Source of the DNA: Setophaga petechia
Taxonomy: Eukaryota > Chordata > Aves > Passeriformes > Parulidae
Direction of reading: 5' to 3'
Assembly: GCA_024362935.1 (NCBI GenBank)
Contig: JANCRA010000003.1
Coordinates: 2,291,501-2,355,500 of the forward strand
Length of the DNA stretch: 64,000 nucleotides
In this document: one piece after another, positions 37,001-48,283 of the stretch
How positions within the stretch are numbered: position 1 is the first letter of the stretch
Layout: each line of letters starts with the position of its first letter
The notes under the pieces: model-generated
The model's database searches: none
What the model saw: only the letters and a program-made list of their open reading frames with translations
Told to the model about the DNA's origin: nothing
Position numbers and translations under genes: made by a program

Positions 37001-40000
37001 ACCTTGAACTGGACTGTGGAACCTTTGAGTTTTAAACTTTAAAAATCGGAAGCAAAACTGTGGTGTGAAAAGCCATACTTCAAACCATAATCACTTAAAC
37101 TGTCTCAGTGACAAAGGAGATTTTTTGACGCCTCTTCTGACGAGGTCTCCTGAAGGTTAGAAAGAAAATAATTCTGCTGTTGCTACAGGTGATGTGAGTA
37201 GGTTTGAGGGTAGTGGCAGAGAGGCTGTTTCAGGCCTTTCTCTCTCTCGCCTACGTTCAGCGTTTTGATGAGCTCAGAGCACTGAATTGTGATGTATGCA
37301 TAAACACTGCCATTTTAGATACAGACTTTGACTACAGAATAAACCAGTTAAGTATATAAAGCATCCTAGAAAAGAGGCAAGCTGTACTTTTTTCACTGCT
37401 CTGAAAAGAAAAAAGGCACTTTTGCACCTTTGTGCATCTCCTTCTTGCACCAGAAACTTCTTTTTTTTAAATGCTAAGAACATTAGCACCTCAGGGGCAA
37501 GGCAGCAATTTTTATTTTGAAATATTGTGTGCTATTTATTTCCCTCTTGGAAAAAGATTCATGTGTGACAAAAATGAAAATTGTGTGATGTTAACAGATG
37601 TATTTTTAAATACATGTTCAAATAGGATGGTCCCGATTTTGCTTGTTTTTAAAAGGAAATGACATTTGTAAAGCTACTTTGCTTCGTATGCCGTGCAACT
37701 TTGTTTTCCTTCTACATTTGACAGCTTCACTGGCTACAGTTTCTGTGAGTTTTGTTATAGTCAGATTAAATGTTTGGCTGATTGTTCTGGGAGAATACCT
37801 GTAACTGCTTTATAGTCAACTGTTCCAAATAATTCTCGCTAATTCAGCATCAAAAAAATGTTCAAGACAGAGGCTTGTAAAATGTGCTTTAAACCAATGT
37901 TGGATGACTTAAATGCAGTGACATTAAGTAGGATCCTAGGTTTGCAAGGCTTTGTAAATCCTTTGTATCCATAGAGACCCTGGTACTCTGCTGGGGCAGG
38001 AACAGAGCCTGGGCCTTTCAGCTGGGCTTGCTCTCAGCTGGCCCAGGAGCAGCAGCACCACCACCCTGAGGCACAGCCATCACTCAGTTCAACTTGGAGC
38101 TGGAGTCAGAATTGGAGAGAGGAATTTCATCAGCTTGTGGTTAAACTGCTCTGAGCTGTGGCAGGCGTAGGTGGTGTCAGTGGTGCCTGGTGAATACTGA
38201 GCAGCAGATGAGTCATGGGAGCACTTACCTTGAGAGTTCCTGCAGGTGCCAAAGCTGATCTTTTCAACATTTCCTTGTAGCAAACTGACTTCAATGTCCA
38301 TTACATTATTTATTGCAAAGCTGGTGCTGTCACTATATAGGTTCCTGTCTGAGCCATTTTGCTCAGTTCAGGAGTTGGAAGCTTAAGGTGATTTAACAAA
38401 ATTAGGGATCAGTTTTCACTTCAGTTGATTCCCTGATAAGAATCCCGCCTTAATTTTACACACTGGGATAGGAGACACTTCCTATTGCATTCCATTTTTA
38501 GTAGTTTATGGTCTAAGGATGTGGTTTCATGATCTTAGGCCAAGACTAAACCATTGCTCCTGGTTTGCCCCTACTGCCTTTTTTTGTGCCAGTGCTTGTC
38601 CTTAAGTGGGTGTGCAGTTAGGAGAAAAAAAAAACCTGTCCTTTGAGCTGGGTAAATTGATAATCCAGCTGTGAGGTGCTGGTGCTAGGGAAAAATGGAG
38701 AGTGGGAGACAGGACTGAGAGCCAAGGAATGCTTGCCCCACCCCTCCTGCCACAGTTTGGGAAACCACACCCAGATAAATGATGGCCTGTGTAGGGAGCA
38801 TCACAGCCTTTGCAGCTCTTTCCCCACTTAAGACAAACACTTTACTTTGATAAACGTTCCTTTTCTTTAAACTGGAACCATCAAAATCTGTCTAAATGTC
38901 TTATGTGTGAGTTCTGTGCTGACAACCTTCCTCTGTGTTCACATTTTCTGGAAGTTTGGAGCTCTGTCCTGTGGCAGACAGCATGGCTGCCACAATTATG
39001 TTAATGATCTGGTTGTTACAGCTTACCTTAGTTCAATGTACATCAGGATTTCATCATGGCAAGATGTTCACCTCCATCTCTGCCTGCACCTTCTTGAGCT
39101 GCTTTTGTGCACAAAGGACTTGGTGTGTTTCAGTTCCTTGGTGTTTAAACTTGGCCATGTCTGAAAGGGGCTAACCTTAGCAAAGCCAGTGCCCTTTTCC
39201 TCATCCTTTGGCAAACACAGTATTTGATACAAACCTGATGTACCTTGCACAGGTTCAGAGACAGCAAAGCTGTAGAGCTACAGGGCTGTACCTGATATTC
39301 TTGTGTAGAAAATGAATTGTTACTTGGTGCCAAGCTTTACCAGCTATGAAAATGATGTCTCCTAGATAATGAGTGTGGCTCCTTGTTATTACAACTACCT
39401 GTGTCTGAGGTGATCATAGCTGAGCCTTTATGGGCCAGTTCAGGGTGTAAACTCTCCATCTGGCTGGAGAGGTTTTTTGACTTTCTAAGTGGTGAAAAGA
39501 GGCTCAAGATGTGAATTTCCAGGATGCTGTAGCACCAAAAAATGAATGTGATTCCTGCTATAGAGGCTGTAAGAAAGGAGCAGAATTTAAAAGTATCACT
39601 CTGTGGCTAAATAATTTTGACTGACCTGTCTGAAATACTGATCAGAGACTCCAATCTTTTGTGAGCTTTTTCTCTGGAGTGCTTGCACAGTCTGCAGCTT
39701 TCTGCAGACCCCAGTGTGCACATCTGAAGCACTCTGTGGCCTTATTTTGCTTAATAATATTGCTTTATAAATGAGGTAGCAGCCACCTGGGCTGTGGCAC
39801 GTGTTCTCAGGAGGTCAGGAAGCTGTAGGAAAACTTGAAGCTTCTCTTTAGCATCATGGACCACTATATGCATTTAGGTAGAAAAAAAAATAGGCATGTT
39901 AAAAGTTGAGTTTAAATTGTCTCCCATTGACAATTTGTTTCTAGAAATATGACAAGTGATTCTACCATTTGCTTAATATGTGAAAAAAATGTCTGGAGCT

Positions 40001-41425
40001 TTAATCTCCTGAATGTGTCAGAGTTGTTGACTTGTAGTCACATAGGCTTTGTGAATATTCCTCATTTTCTCTGTTTTGTTTGGTGTTCCTTTTGAGTAGC
40101 AGTAATACAGATCTTTCTTTTCCCATCTCTTGTACACATTCTTCTAAAGTCTTTGCTTCCAGGCTAAGGGAACAGGAGTGATATTGATGTCATAGGAAAG
40201 TGTTTTGAGATTGCTTTAAATGCAATGACCACAAAACCCCCCAACTTCTGCACCACAAAAGTTGGGAAAGTGGGCTTAACTTAAAAAATGCCTTTTATAG
40301 AACTAAGAAAATCTGAAAGTGTCAAAACTTGGGTAGAAGTGGGATGACAGGTCAGGTTTGTAGAGTGCTTTATGCATAGCCAGATTTTTACATATAACTT
40401 TAACTGATTCCTGCCCAAGTACTTTTTTAAAATATCACTAGGCACCTGCTTTCTTATTTTTAAATTTTTTTTCCAAAATGGGAAGAGTAAAACCAATGAT
40501 CCTCACTACTGTGACCAGCCATGTATCTGAAGGGTGGTGCTGTGTCAGGCAGTGCCATTTTCCTCCAGGAGCACAACAGCAGCACTTCTCAGCTTGCTCA
40601 GTAACATTGAGGCAAAGCTGAAATTCCTTTTTTTTCCTTGAAGTGTTGGCTCTGAGGAGCTTGGTGGGAATGTGGGGTTTTTCCAGGTGGACAGGACTCC
40701 CCAGGTGTGTTGTGAGGAGGCCTCTGGAATTGAAGGAGCTGCCATTGTTATTTATTTTGAGAAATACCTTTAGGAATAATGAGAAAACAAACTGCAGGTC
40801 CTCAAACAATCAGTACTTTTATTCTGTTGGTGCCTGTAGAGCAAGGTCCAGAGTTTCAATTCAGCTATTACTGAATTCCAGCCAGTCTGAGCAGTGCAAA
40901 TACTGGGTACCCAATTTCATTTTCACTGTTGGGATTTCAGGCTGGAATACAATATTTCTGTTCACACTGCAGGGGAAAATTAGAGTCAGATAGGCTTGGG
41001 AAAATCAGGCACAAACTTCACTTTAAATCCTTCTGACATTGGTGGAGCTTTTGCTCACAACATACAAATTCTGTACGTTGTTGGAGCCTTAACTATCCCA
41101 CTTCTCTTGGAATGAAAAACAAATGTAATCTTTATTCAGTTTAGATATTGAAAAAGCTTTTCAAAGCCAAAGGGAAGACAGTGGTAATGTTAAAGCAAAA
41201 TGTTTGGTTAATCTGAGGTAATTTCTTAATTCTTTAAATGTCTAAGAATTTTTTTTCTTTTAAAACCTCAGAAGAGCACAGTTTAAGATGTTTGATGCAG
41301 TGTTTTTAGCTGCAAACAAATGAAATCCAAGATTATGTGTCCAGGATGGAAAGACAATGAGACCTTGAAAATGTAGGAATAAATGTGCTGAATTTACATA
41401 GAATTACATCCATGTCCAGTGATGG
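37001..41425. other. Downstream DNA of PPM1A, no gene seen
   Basis: AT-rich sequence without recognised coding exons or mobile elements. Part of it may still be PPM1A 3'UTR: AATAAA at 37338 is one possible end. The longest open frames (for example 40438-40809 minus) have no recognisable domain. Confidence 0.5.
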
Positions 41426-41497
41426 ACTCCTGAAAGGTTGGAACTAGATAATCTTTAAGGCTCTTCCAACCCAGACTATTCTATGGACCATTCTGTA
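41426..41497 (+). mobile_element. CR1 LINE 3' tip
   Basis: GATGGACTCCTGAAAGGTTG, then ATCTTTAAGGCTCTTCCAAC and ATTCTATGGACCATTCTGT match the last 70 bases of CR1, in plus orientation and diverged. Confidence 0.7.
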
Positions 41498-42556
41498 AAA
41501 GGGTCTTTGACAGTGTTTATAGGGGAACTTTTTATTCTTGCTGAATGATGCCAGACTGAGAAGTCTGCTGCAATTAGGAATTTCCAGCCCCTTAAATTGG
41601 AAACTGGGCATTGCTCACCAGAGTCCCCAGTGCTGGGATGCTGTCACCCCACATTCCATGGGTTAATGCCCTGCAGCCCATGGGAGTTGGGGTTTCCCAG
41701 CCTGGTTTTGCTGATGACCTTGGGCACCAAGAGTTAAATTGTATTTATTGACCACATCTAACTCTTCAGTGCCAGGAATCCACTTTTTGGAGTAAGTGCT
41801 GAATTATGCAAATGTTCTTGGCAAATGGTGCTGGGTATTTCACTGCTTGGAAAACTCAATTACTCGTGACCAAGAGTTGATAGGAGACAAAAGCTGAGGT
41901 TCTCCCAGCCAGGGAGTGCTGCATATCTGAAAAGTATGAGCTTTGACTTCCAGGACCAGCTGTTTGATAAATCTTTATAAGCAGAGATTTTGGGTTCTAG
42001 CATCTGTCTTGTTCCTAAGACCACGTACAAACATGCTGAATTAGAGAGTTTTCACCTGTCTTCTCACAGAATTGACTCCACACCATAAGAGTCTCGTTTG
42101 TAGTGACATGCTGTGCCTGTCTTTTTAGAAAATTCATGACCTCTTTATATCTATTTTGTGGAAAGTGTAACTTTTTTCATTGATGACCTGTATAAATGTG
42201 TGTTACGAATGGAGAGATTTAAGCTTGAAAAGCATGTTTGCAGATTACACAGCTTCATTATGGAATTTATAAATTTAACAGAGTAATATACAAGAGCATA
42301 ACTATTTTCCTTAAGTAGAATGTATAACAATATATAATAAATTATTCTCCACGTAGTTCACCCACTATTTACAGTTTTACACAATTCAAACTGTGTGTTT
42401 ACAGAAAGTTCAATAAATGTATATTTTGTACTATGTACAGATTCCTGGTCCCAAAGAAAATGTGTGAACTTAGTTTCTAACTTAACTTTTGAGATTGTAC
42501 TTTTTTTTCTTTTTTTTTTTTTTCCTTTTTTTTTTCTTTTTCTGGTTTGGAATCAG

Positions 42557-42680
42557 TTGAACAAACTGCGTTACGCCTGTCGATGGTGGAGGCTTGCATT
42601 GGAGTAAAACGGGAATTGGAAATATTTCTAATCTACAAAAGTGATTCCACTAAATAAAACAGGCAATTACATCGTGTGTG
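42557..42680 (+). other. Candidate cryptic terminal exon
   Basis: A long pyrimidine tract (42500-42545, almost only T and C) leads to CAG at 42554-42556. A 16-codon frame LNKLRYACRWWRLALE follows, then TAA at 42605-42607 and AATAAA at 42653-42658. The segment has five CpGs within about 50 bases in AT-rich DNA. Its phase-0 entry would be compatible with PPM1A exon 5. I do not recognise the peptide, and the signals could arise by chance. Confidence 0.25.
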
Positions 42681-43887
42681 TGTATTTGAGTGCTACACAA
42701 ACCATCCTCACATCTCTTTTATTGTCCCTGATTTACAAACTTTCCAGGCCTCCTTCAGTTTTCTGGCTCAAGGGAGTTAGATTGAAATGAAATACTGAGG
42801 GCTTATCGTGATCACTTTTTAGTTGCAATTATTAAACTCCCTCCTTTTTGCTGTTTTTTCCCTTTCATGTTGAAATTCCAAGATAAAGCTGCATGTGCTT
42901 GGCTCCAGCCCCAGCATTCCCCAGAGGCTGCCTGGTCTGGGGCTTCCATGAGAATTAGAGATGGATTAGGATGCCCAACTTCTGGAATACTTCATCACAC
43001 AGGAGCAAAATACATTTGTATCTTTTGCCCTGATTCGGATTCAGTACTGTAAAATAAAAGCTAGATCTTTGCAATATAATTTCTAAGAATTGAAGGATGC
43101 TGAAGGCTAAAATAAATATGGTTTTAGCCTTTATGATTTGAAGGAAAAATGAGCCTGGATGTAACCAGCTCACATTTGTCATCTATGGAAATCTTTATAG
43201 ACAGAGCTGGAAGGATTCTGACATGGATTAAATGAATTAAATCTGGGGAGGGGGCAGGAGGGGATTCTGCTGTCACCTGAGACCTGGAGCAAGCTTGTCT
43301 ATTAAAGGAACTTAAAGATTCAGCCCCATCCCTTTAAGGATTAAAACTCAGAACCACTGAATTGTCTAGCAAAAGAAAAGAGTATTTTCTGTGGATTAAA
43401 AAAATGGAATTGCTGTGATAAGATTGACTGTTAGTCTTGGTACACATTAATGGAGCAGACATGGGAGACAAAATATATCCCTGTGTTTTCCAGCTCAGAG
43501 TGTATAAAAAGACTGGTTTATCCTATCTAACTGAAAATATGCATTTTAATGTATTTTTCCTCAAAGCCAAAGAATAATATACCTCTGAATAGCATTGTTG
43601 GTTTGTTTAAATGGGTTTTTTTTAATCCTGACATCTAATAATAAATTTGAATGCCATCCAAGCTGTTTAGATAGAAATATTAGGCCAACTGCAGATGTTC
43701 ATTGTGGCTGAATTTCATGAGGCTGCATTTATGTGAGCTAATTTAAAAGAAGCAGAACCCTGAAGCCTGGTTAAGTAATTTCATTCAGTTTTAGTCTTCA
43801 GCAATTTTTAAGAATATAGGAGATTATTCTAACAACTTCTGAAGGAACAGAGGAAAATTTGGCAAAAAATAGAAGATTTTACATTTA

Positions 43888-43939
43888 TTGAAGGTTTGAC
43901 TCGATCAGAGTCTTTTCCAACCTTCATGATTCTGTGATA
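43888..43939 (+). mobile_element. CR1 LINE 3' tip
   Basis: GGTTTGACTCGATCAGAGTC, then TTTTCCAACCTTCATGATTC and TGTGAT match the CR1 3' end. Only about 50 bases remain. Confidence 0.65.
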
Positions 43940-44044
43940 GAAATAACAATTATCCCTGTAAATACACATACCCAGGAGAGGCTCTGGGACATGTTCTTGG
44001 GTGAACATGGTGCTTGGCTCTCATTTGTGAGCTTGCAGGACTGG

Positions 44045-44152
44045 ATATAATATAATATGTAACATCTATAATAATACATATAATATATAAAATATAATTA
44101 TATAATATTATATATTATATATATATATGTATAATATATATAATATAATGAG
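44045..44152. repeat. AT-rich microsatellite
   Basis: About 100 bases of TA, TAA and TATAT units (TATATATATATATG near 44120). It is self-complementary and prone to hairpin formation and length change. Confidence 0.85.
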
Positions 44153-46051
44153 AATTCCTATACTGATGAAGTTAATTTGTACATACCAATTTTAGTACAA
44201 ACTTTCCTGTGCTTTTACTGGAAGTGGGAGAGCTTAAAATTATCTGCAGCCTTTCAAAGGTCCTACTTAGCCCCAGCTGTGGGAGAGATTTATTCTCTTT
44301 TCCCAATTAGCAGCTTTTTCTGGGGTACGTGCTCTACTTGAAGAAAATTCTTACTACAGCTTTTTAATCCTATTAAACAGGACTGAAAACTCTGTGGCCT
44401 ACAACTTAGACTTGTCTGGAATGAAGGGTTTGCTGAACAGACATTTGAAACAGGAAGTTTATTTGAATAGTAGAGCAGAGATGAAGAAAATACAATTAAC
44501 TCTGTGTTTTGTTGTCTTTACCTCTGCTCCTCAGCAGCAGAAGTGTTTGTGGCACTGTCCAGTGTCCTGCTGATCTCTCTAGCAGGTATCACCTTGCTGG
44601 AGCTGCCCCATGGCTCTTCCCCCTTACTCTGAACAGAGCACCAGAGTTTGTTCTGGCTCGTGAGCACCAAGTGGAGCTCAGTGAGAACACTCAGCTTCCT
44701 CTGAAATCTGACTCCTCTCCCATACTATAAGAAAGGTGGCAAAACAATTCAGGGTATATATCAAGCATGCAATAAAACATTTTTTAAAAAGGCTTTTAAG
44801 GAAACAAAACATTTTCTGATCTGTTTTGAAAACAACCTGTGGAGTCTCTGGGCCAAGAGGAATAGGATTATTTGAACAAGTCTACCCTCCCAAGTCTTTG
44901 GAGCTGTGGGGGTTTTTTTCCCCCTGCATTTCCCTCTTATCCAAATTACCTTTTCCAAAATGCCAGAAGCCTTTTGAAGTATTATTTTAGAAGAGTAATT
45001 TATTCTTCTGGTGTTCATCCCTGTCAGGGCTACAGGAGGAGTCTTTACCTGAAGAATATGAAGTGACACCGTCAGCTTAAATCAGCCTTAATCCTGAGAA
45101 TGCTTTAGCTCATGTTGCAAGTATCTGGAAGTGTGCACTTCAGAGTGGTTTTTGGATCTTTTGTGTTTGCAATTGTTACAAAGTTGGGTTTTTTTGGTTT
45201 GGTTTTTTTTTTTTATTTCTGGGATTTTAATGCTCACCTACAGCTGTCTGGGCAGACTATGTAACTGGAGTAGGAGAGCAAGTGAAGTCACCCCCCCCAG
45301 CTGGTTGTTGTTAACTCCCAGTAAAGAACTGGAGACTGGTCAGTTGTCAGGAATCAGTTCCAGGGAGAAAATAAAAGCAAAGCAGAAGGCTGATTTAGAA
45401 GGCTTTTAGTGATAGTAATATCAATGAAATGTGCAGCATGAATTAAAATAATACAAATATTTAATTGCAAAAATGTTTTAACTTAATGCTTTTACACTCT
45501 TAAAGCTCATGGGAATTTCAGTATGAAAATTTTATTGTTCTGGAAGGAAATATTGATAGGTGCCAGCCCAGTGGGCCCTGTTTCAGATATTAGGCTGAGG
45601 GTCTCAGTTTGCCTGCACCCAAAAACCTCAACATGGGCATGAGTTCAGTGCCAGAATAAACCTGCCCCAGGCCACAGCCCAGCTTTTATTGTCAAATAGC
45701 CAACACTGAGCTTTCATATTAGCATTTGATAAGGGGTGTACTCTCCTTATCACCTGGTTTCTAGATAGACTGTAGCCTTTAGCCTGATTTTTGTATTCCC
45801 TTTACCCAGGGATCAGCTGGCTCTTGTCCTGTGGCTGCCTCTTGCCCTGCATGCAGTGAAGCACCTTCCTCCTGCCACCTCTCCTGTGCACCTGATCCCT
45901 TTGATTTTTCTCCCTTGTCCATCTCTTTTTGGCCTGAAGCTGCCAGGCTATTCTGTAAAAGTCTGAAAATCCCCTCAGTGTTGGGAACTGTGTCCCCTCT
46001 TGCATCTTCTCTGCATTTTCTAGGAATAGAAATAGTTCTAGGAGTAGTATC

Positions 46052-46454
46052 TGTGGTGGTGTTTGCAGGGGTCCCAGGACAAGGGAAGAGATGAGAATCT
46101 TGACTCCATGTTTCAGAAGGCTGATTTATTATTTTATTATATATATTACATTAAAATAAAATGATATATTAAAAATATACTAAAAGAATAGAAGAAAGGA
46201 TTTCATCAGAAGGCTGGCAAGGAATAGAAAGGAATGGAATGATAATAAATTCTTGTGTCTGACCAGAGAGTCTGAGACAGCTGGACTGTGATTGGCCATT
46301 AATTAAACACAACCACATGAGACCAATCAAAGATGCACCTGTTGCATTCCACATCAGCAGATAATTATTGTTTACGTTTCATTTCTGAGGCCTCTCAGCT
46401 TCTCAGGATAAAAAATCCTAACAAAAGGATTTTTCATAAAATGTGTCAATGACA
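46052..46454 (-). mobile_element. Solo LTR, ERVK-like, minus strand (copy 1)
   Basis: On the plus strand it runs from TGTGGTGGTGTTTGCAGGGG to AAAATGTGTCAATGACA, so on the minus strand it has the TG...CA form and starts TGTCATTGACAC. It shares ACTCCATG..CAGAAGGCT.ATTTATT (minus strand: poly(A) signal and R region) with two other LTRs in this window, and CCTGTTGCATTCCACA.CAGCAGATAA with copy 2. The flanks AGTATC and AGTGCC agree at 4 of 6 positions and differ by two transitions, consistent with an aged 6-bp duplication. No internal retroviral genes are attached. Confidence 0.8.
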
Positions 46455-47100
46455 AGTGCCATTCTCCATGGCCCCACCTGGCTGCAGCTGTGCAGAGTGA
46501 TGAGGCTCTCCCCTGTTCTCTGCAGGCTGGACCCTCTCCCAGGCTTTGAGGCACTGCTAAAAAGCCAAAGTGAGTTTGCTGCAGGCAGGTAACTCACAGC
46601 CCATGGTGTGAGCCCCCCTGCCAGCCCTGGGCAGGCTGTGCCCATTGCCCCTGGCTGCATCCCTGAGCATGTGCTGAGCATCCCTTCCCAGCTGGGGCCA
46701 GGCAGCTCCTCGCGTGCTCAGAGTAAAACCCCTCAGATGTTTGTGTGCCACGGAGCTCACAACTCATTTCCTCTGCTGCTTCTGCTGCTCTGGGGGATTT
46801 TCTGAGAGAAGAAAGAGAAACAACACAAGACACAGTTGCACAGTCTGTGTTAGCTGACGCAAAAAAGATTAATGGAGCTGCTTCTGACCCTTTTTGATTT
46901 TTTTTTTTTTTTTATTTCAGTACTGGTTGACTTCAAAAGTTTTTTGCACAATTTCCTGGAAAATGTTTGTCTGGTGAACTGGTGCTGCTGTATCATGTTC
47001 TCAGTGTTTGAAGAGTGTGTGGTTTTAAGTGATGTAATCCCTGTGCTCCAGTTTACGAGCTCTGTGGAAGTAATGCTCTCCAAACTGATTCTCAATTCAT

Positions 47101-47625
47101 TGGATCATAGAATCATTTGCATTGGAAAAGATCTCTAAGATCACCAAGTCCAGCTGTTAACCCAGCCCTGCCAAGGCCACCACTAACCCATGGCCCCAGG
47201 TGCCACATTCACACACCTTTTAAACACCCCCAGTGTTGGTGACTCCATCACTGCCCTGGGCAGCCTGTGCCAGTGCCTGACAACCCTTCTGATGAAATTT
47301 TTCCCTAAAACCCAATCTAAATCTCACAACTCGAGGCCATTTCCCCTTGTCCTGTCCCTTGTTCCCTGGGAGCAGAGCCTGAGCCCCACTTGGCTGCTCC
47401 ACCCTCCTGTCAGGAGTTGTGCAGAGCCACAAGGTCCCTCCTGAGCCTCCTTTTCTCCAGGCTGAGCCCCCCCTGCTCTCTCAGCTGCTCCTCATCAGAT
47501 TTGTGTTCTGGACCTTTCCCCAGCTCTGTTGCCCTTCCCTGGACAAACTCCAGCCCCTCAATGTCCTTCTTGTCCTGAGGAGCTCAAAAGTGACCCAAGG
47601 ATTTGAGGTGCAGCCCTGATGGAGA
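47101..47625 (-). mobile_element. CR1 LINE fragment, minus strand, 520 bp
   Basis: On the plus strand it starts ATAGAATCATTTGCATTGGA and passes through CACTGCCCTGGGCAGCCTGT, CTTTTCTCCAGGCTGAGCC and CTTCCCTGGACAAACTCCAG, all CR1 3'UTR motifs in reverse complement. It lies between two solo LTRs. Confidence 0.9.
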
Positions 47626-47885
47626 GAGCAGCCTCAATGCAAGGCACTGAACCAAAAACTTCACCAGTTCTGCTCTAATGAGGATGATGGAAACAATTAC
47701 CAGAAGCAGAGTGTCTGCCCACCAGTAACACAACCAAACTCATTTTTCTGTGCCTGTTGGGAGCATGGAGAGCCTAAGGACTGCCACTTCTCTGCTACCC
47801 AAATCACTGTTCTGTTCTCCCCAGAGAATGACTCAGTGGGTCTCTCCTGTGTCTGACTGTTCTGCTCCCTGGTACCGAACCTCAT

Positions 47886-48277
47886 TGTTGTCGGTGTTCA
47901 CAGGGGTTTGTTAGAGGATGGATGAGACAGGATCTTGATTCCATGATCAGAAGGCTAGATTTATTATATTGTGATATATATACAGCATTATAACTATGCT
48001 ACATAAAGATAGAAAGGCAAGAGGCTTCTTCTGAAGCTGCTAAGCTAAGAGAGAGATATATAAAGAATGAATAACAACGTCTGTGTCTCAGCACAGAGCG
48101 ATAGCAGTCCTCCTGTGAATGGTCAACAGATATAAACATCTACAGGGGACCAATCACAGGTGGACCTGTTGCATTCCACAGCAGCAGATAATAATTGTTT
48201 ACATTTACTGCTGAGCCTTTGAGCTCCAGCAGGGAAAAATCCTAAGAAAGGATTTTTCAAGAAGAATGTCTACGACA
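47886..48277 (-). mobile_element. Solo LTR, ERVK-like, minus strand (copy 2), with exact target duplication
   Basis: The 392-bp element runs TGTTGTCGGTG...TCTACGACA on the plus strand and is flanked by CCTCAT at 47880-47885 and CCTCAT at 48278-48283, a perfect 6-bp target duplication as made by ERVK/alpharetrovirus-type integrases. It shares long motifs with copy 1, such as CCTGTTGCATTCCACA. Only the LTR remains, so recombination between two LTRs probably removed the body. Confidence 0.9.
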
Positions 48278-48283
48278 CCTCAT

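Larger units (their letters stand above)
42681..46051. other. Downstream intergenic DNA
   Basis: Apart from the CR1 tip and the AT microsatellite listed separately, I see no gene or known repeat. T-rich runs occur near 45185-45215. Open frames are short and lack homology. Confidence 0.5.

Noticed and set aside
46052..48277. The two LTRs at 46.05 and 47.89 kb as the ends of one provirus
   Set aside because: Each has its own target-site flank (AGTATC/AGTGCC and CCTCAT/CCTCAT), and the DNA between holds a CR1 copy with no retroviral genes or primer binding site.
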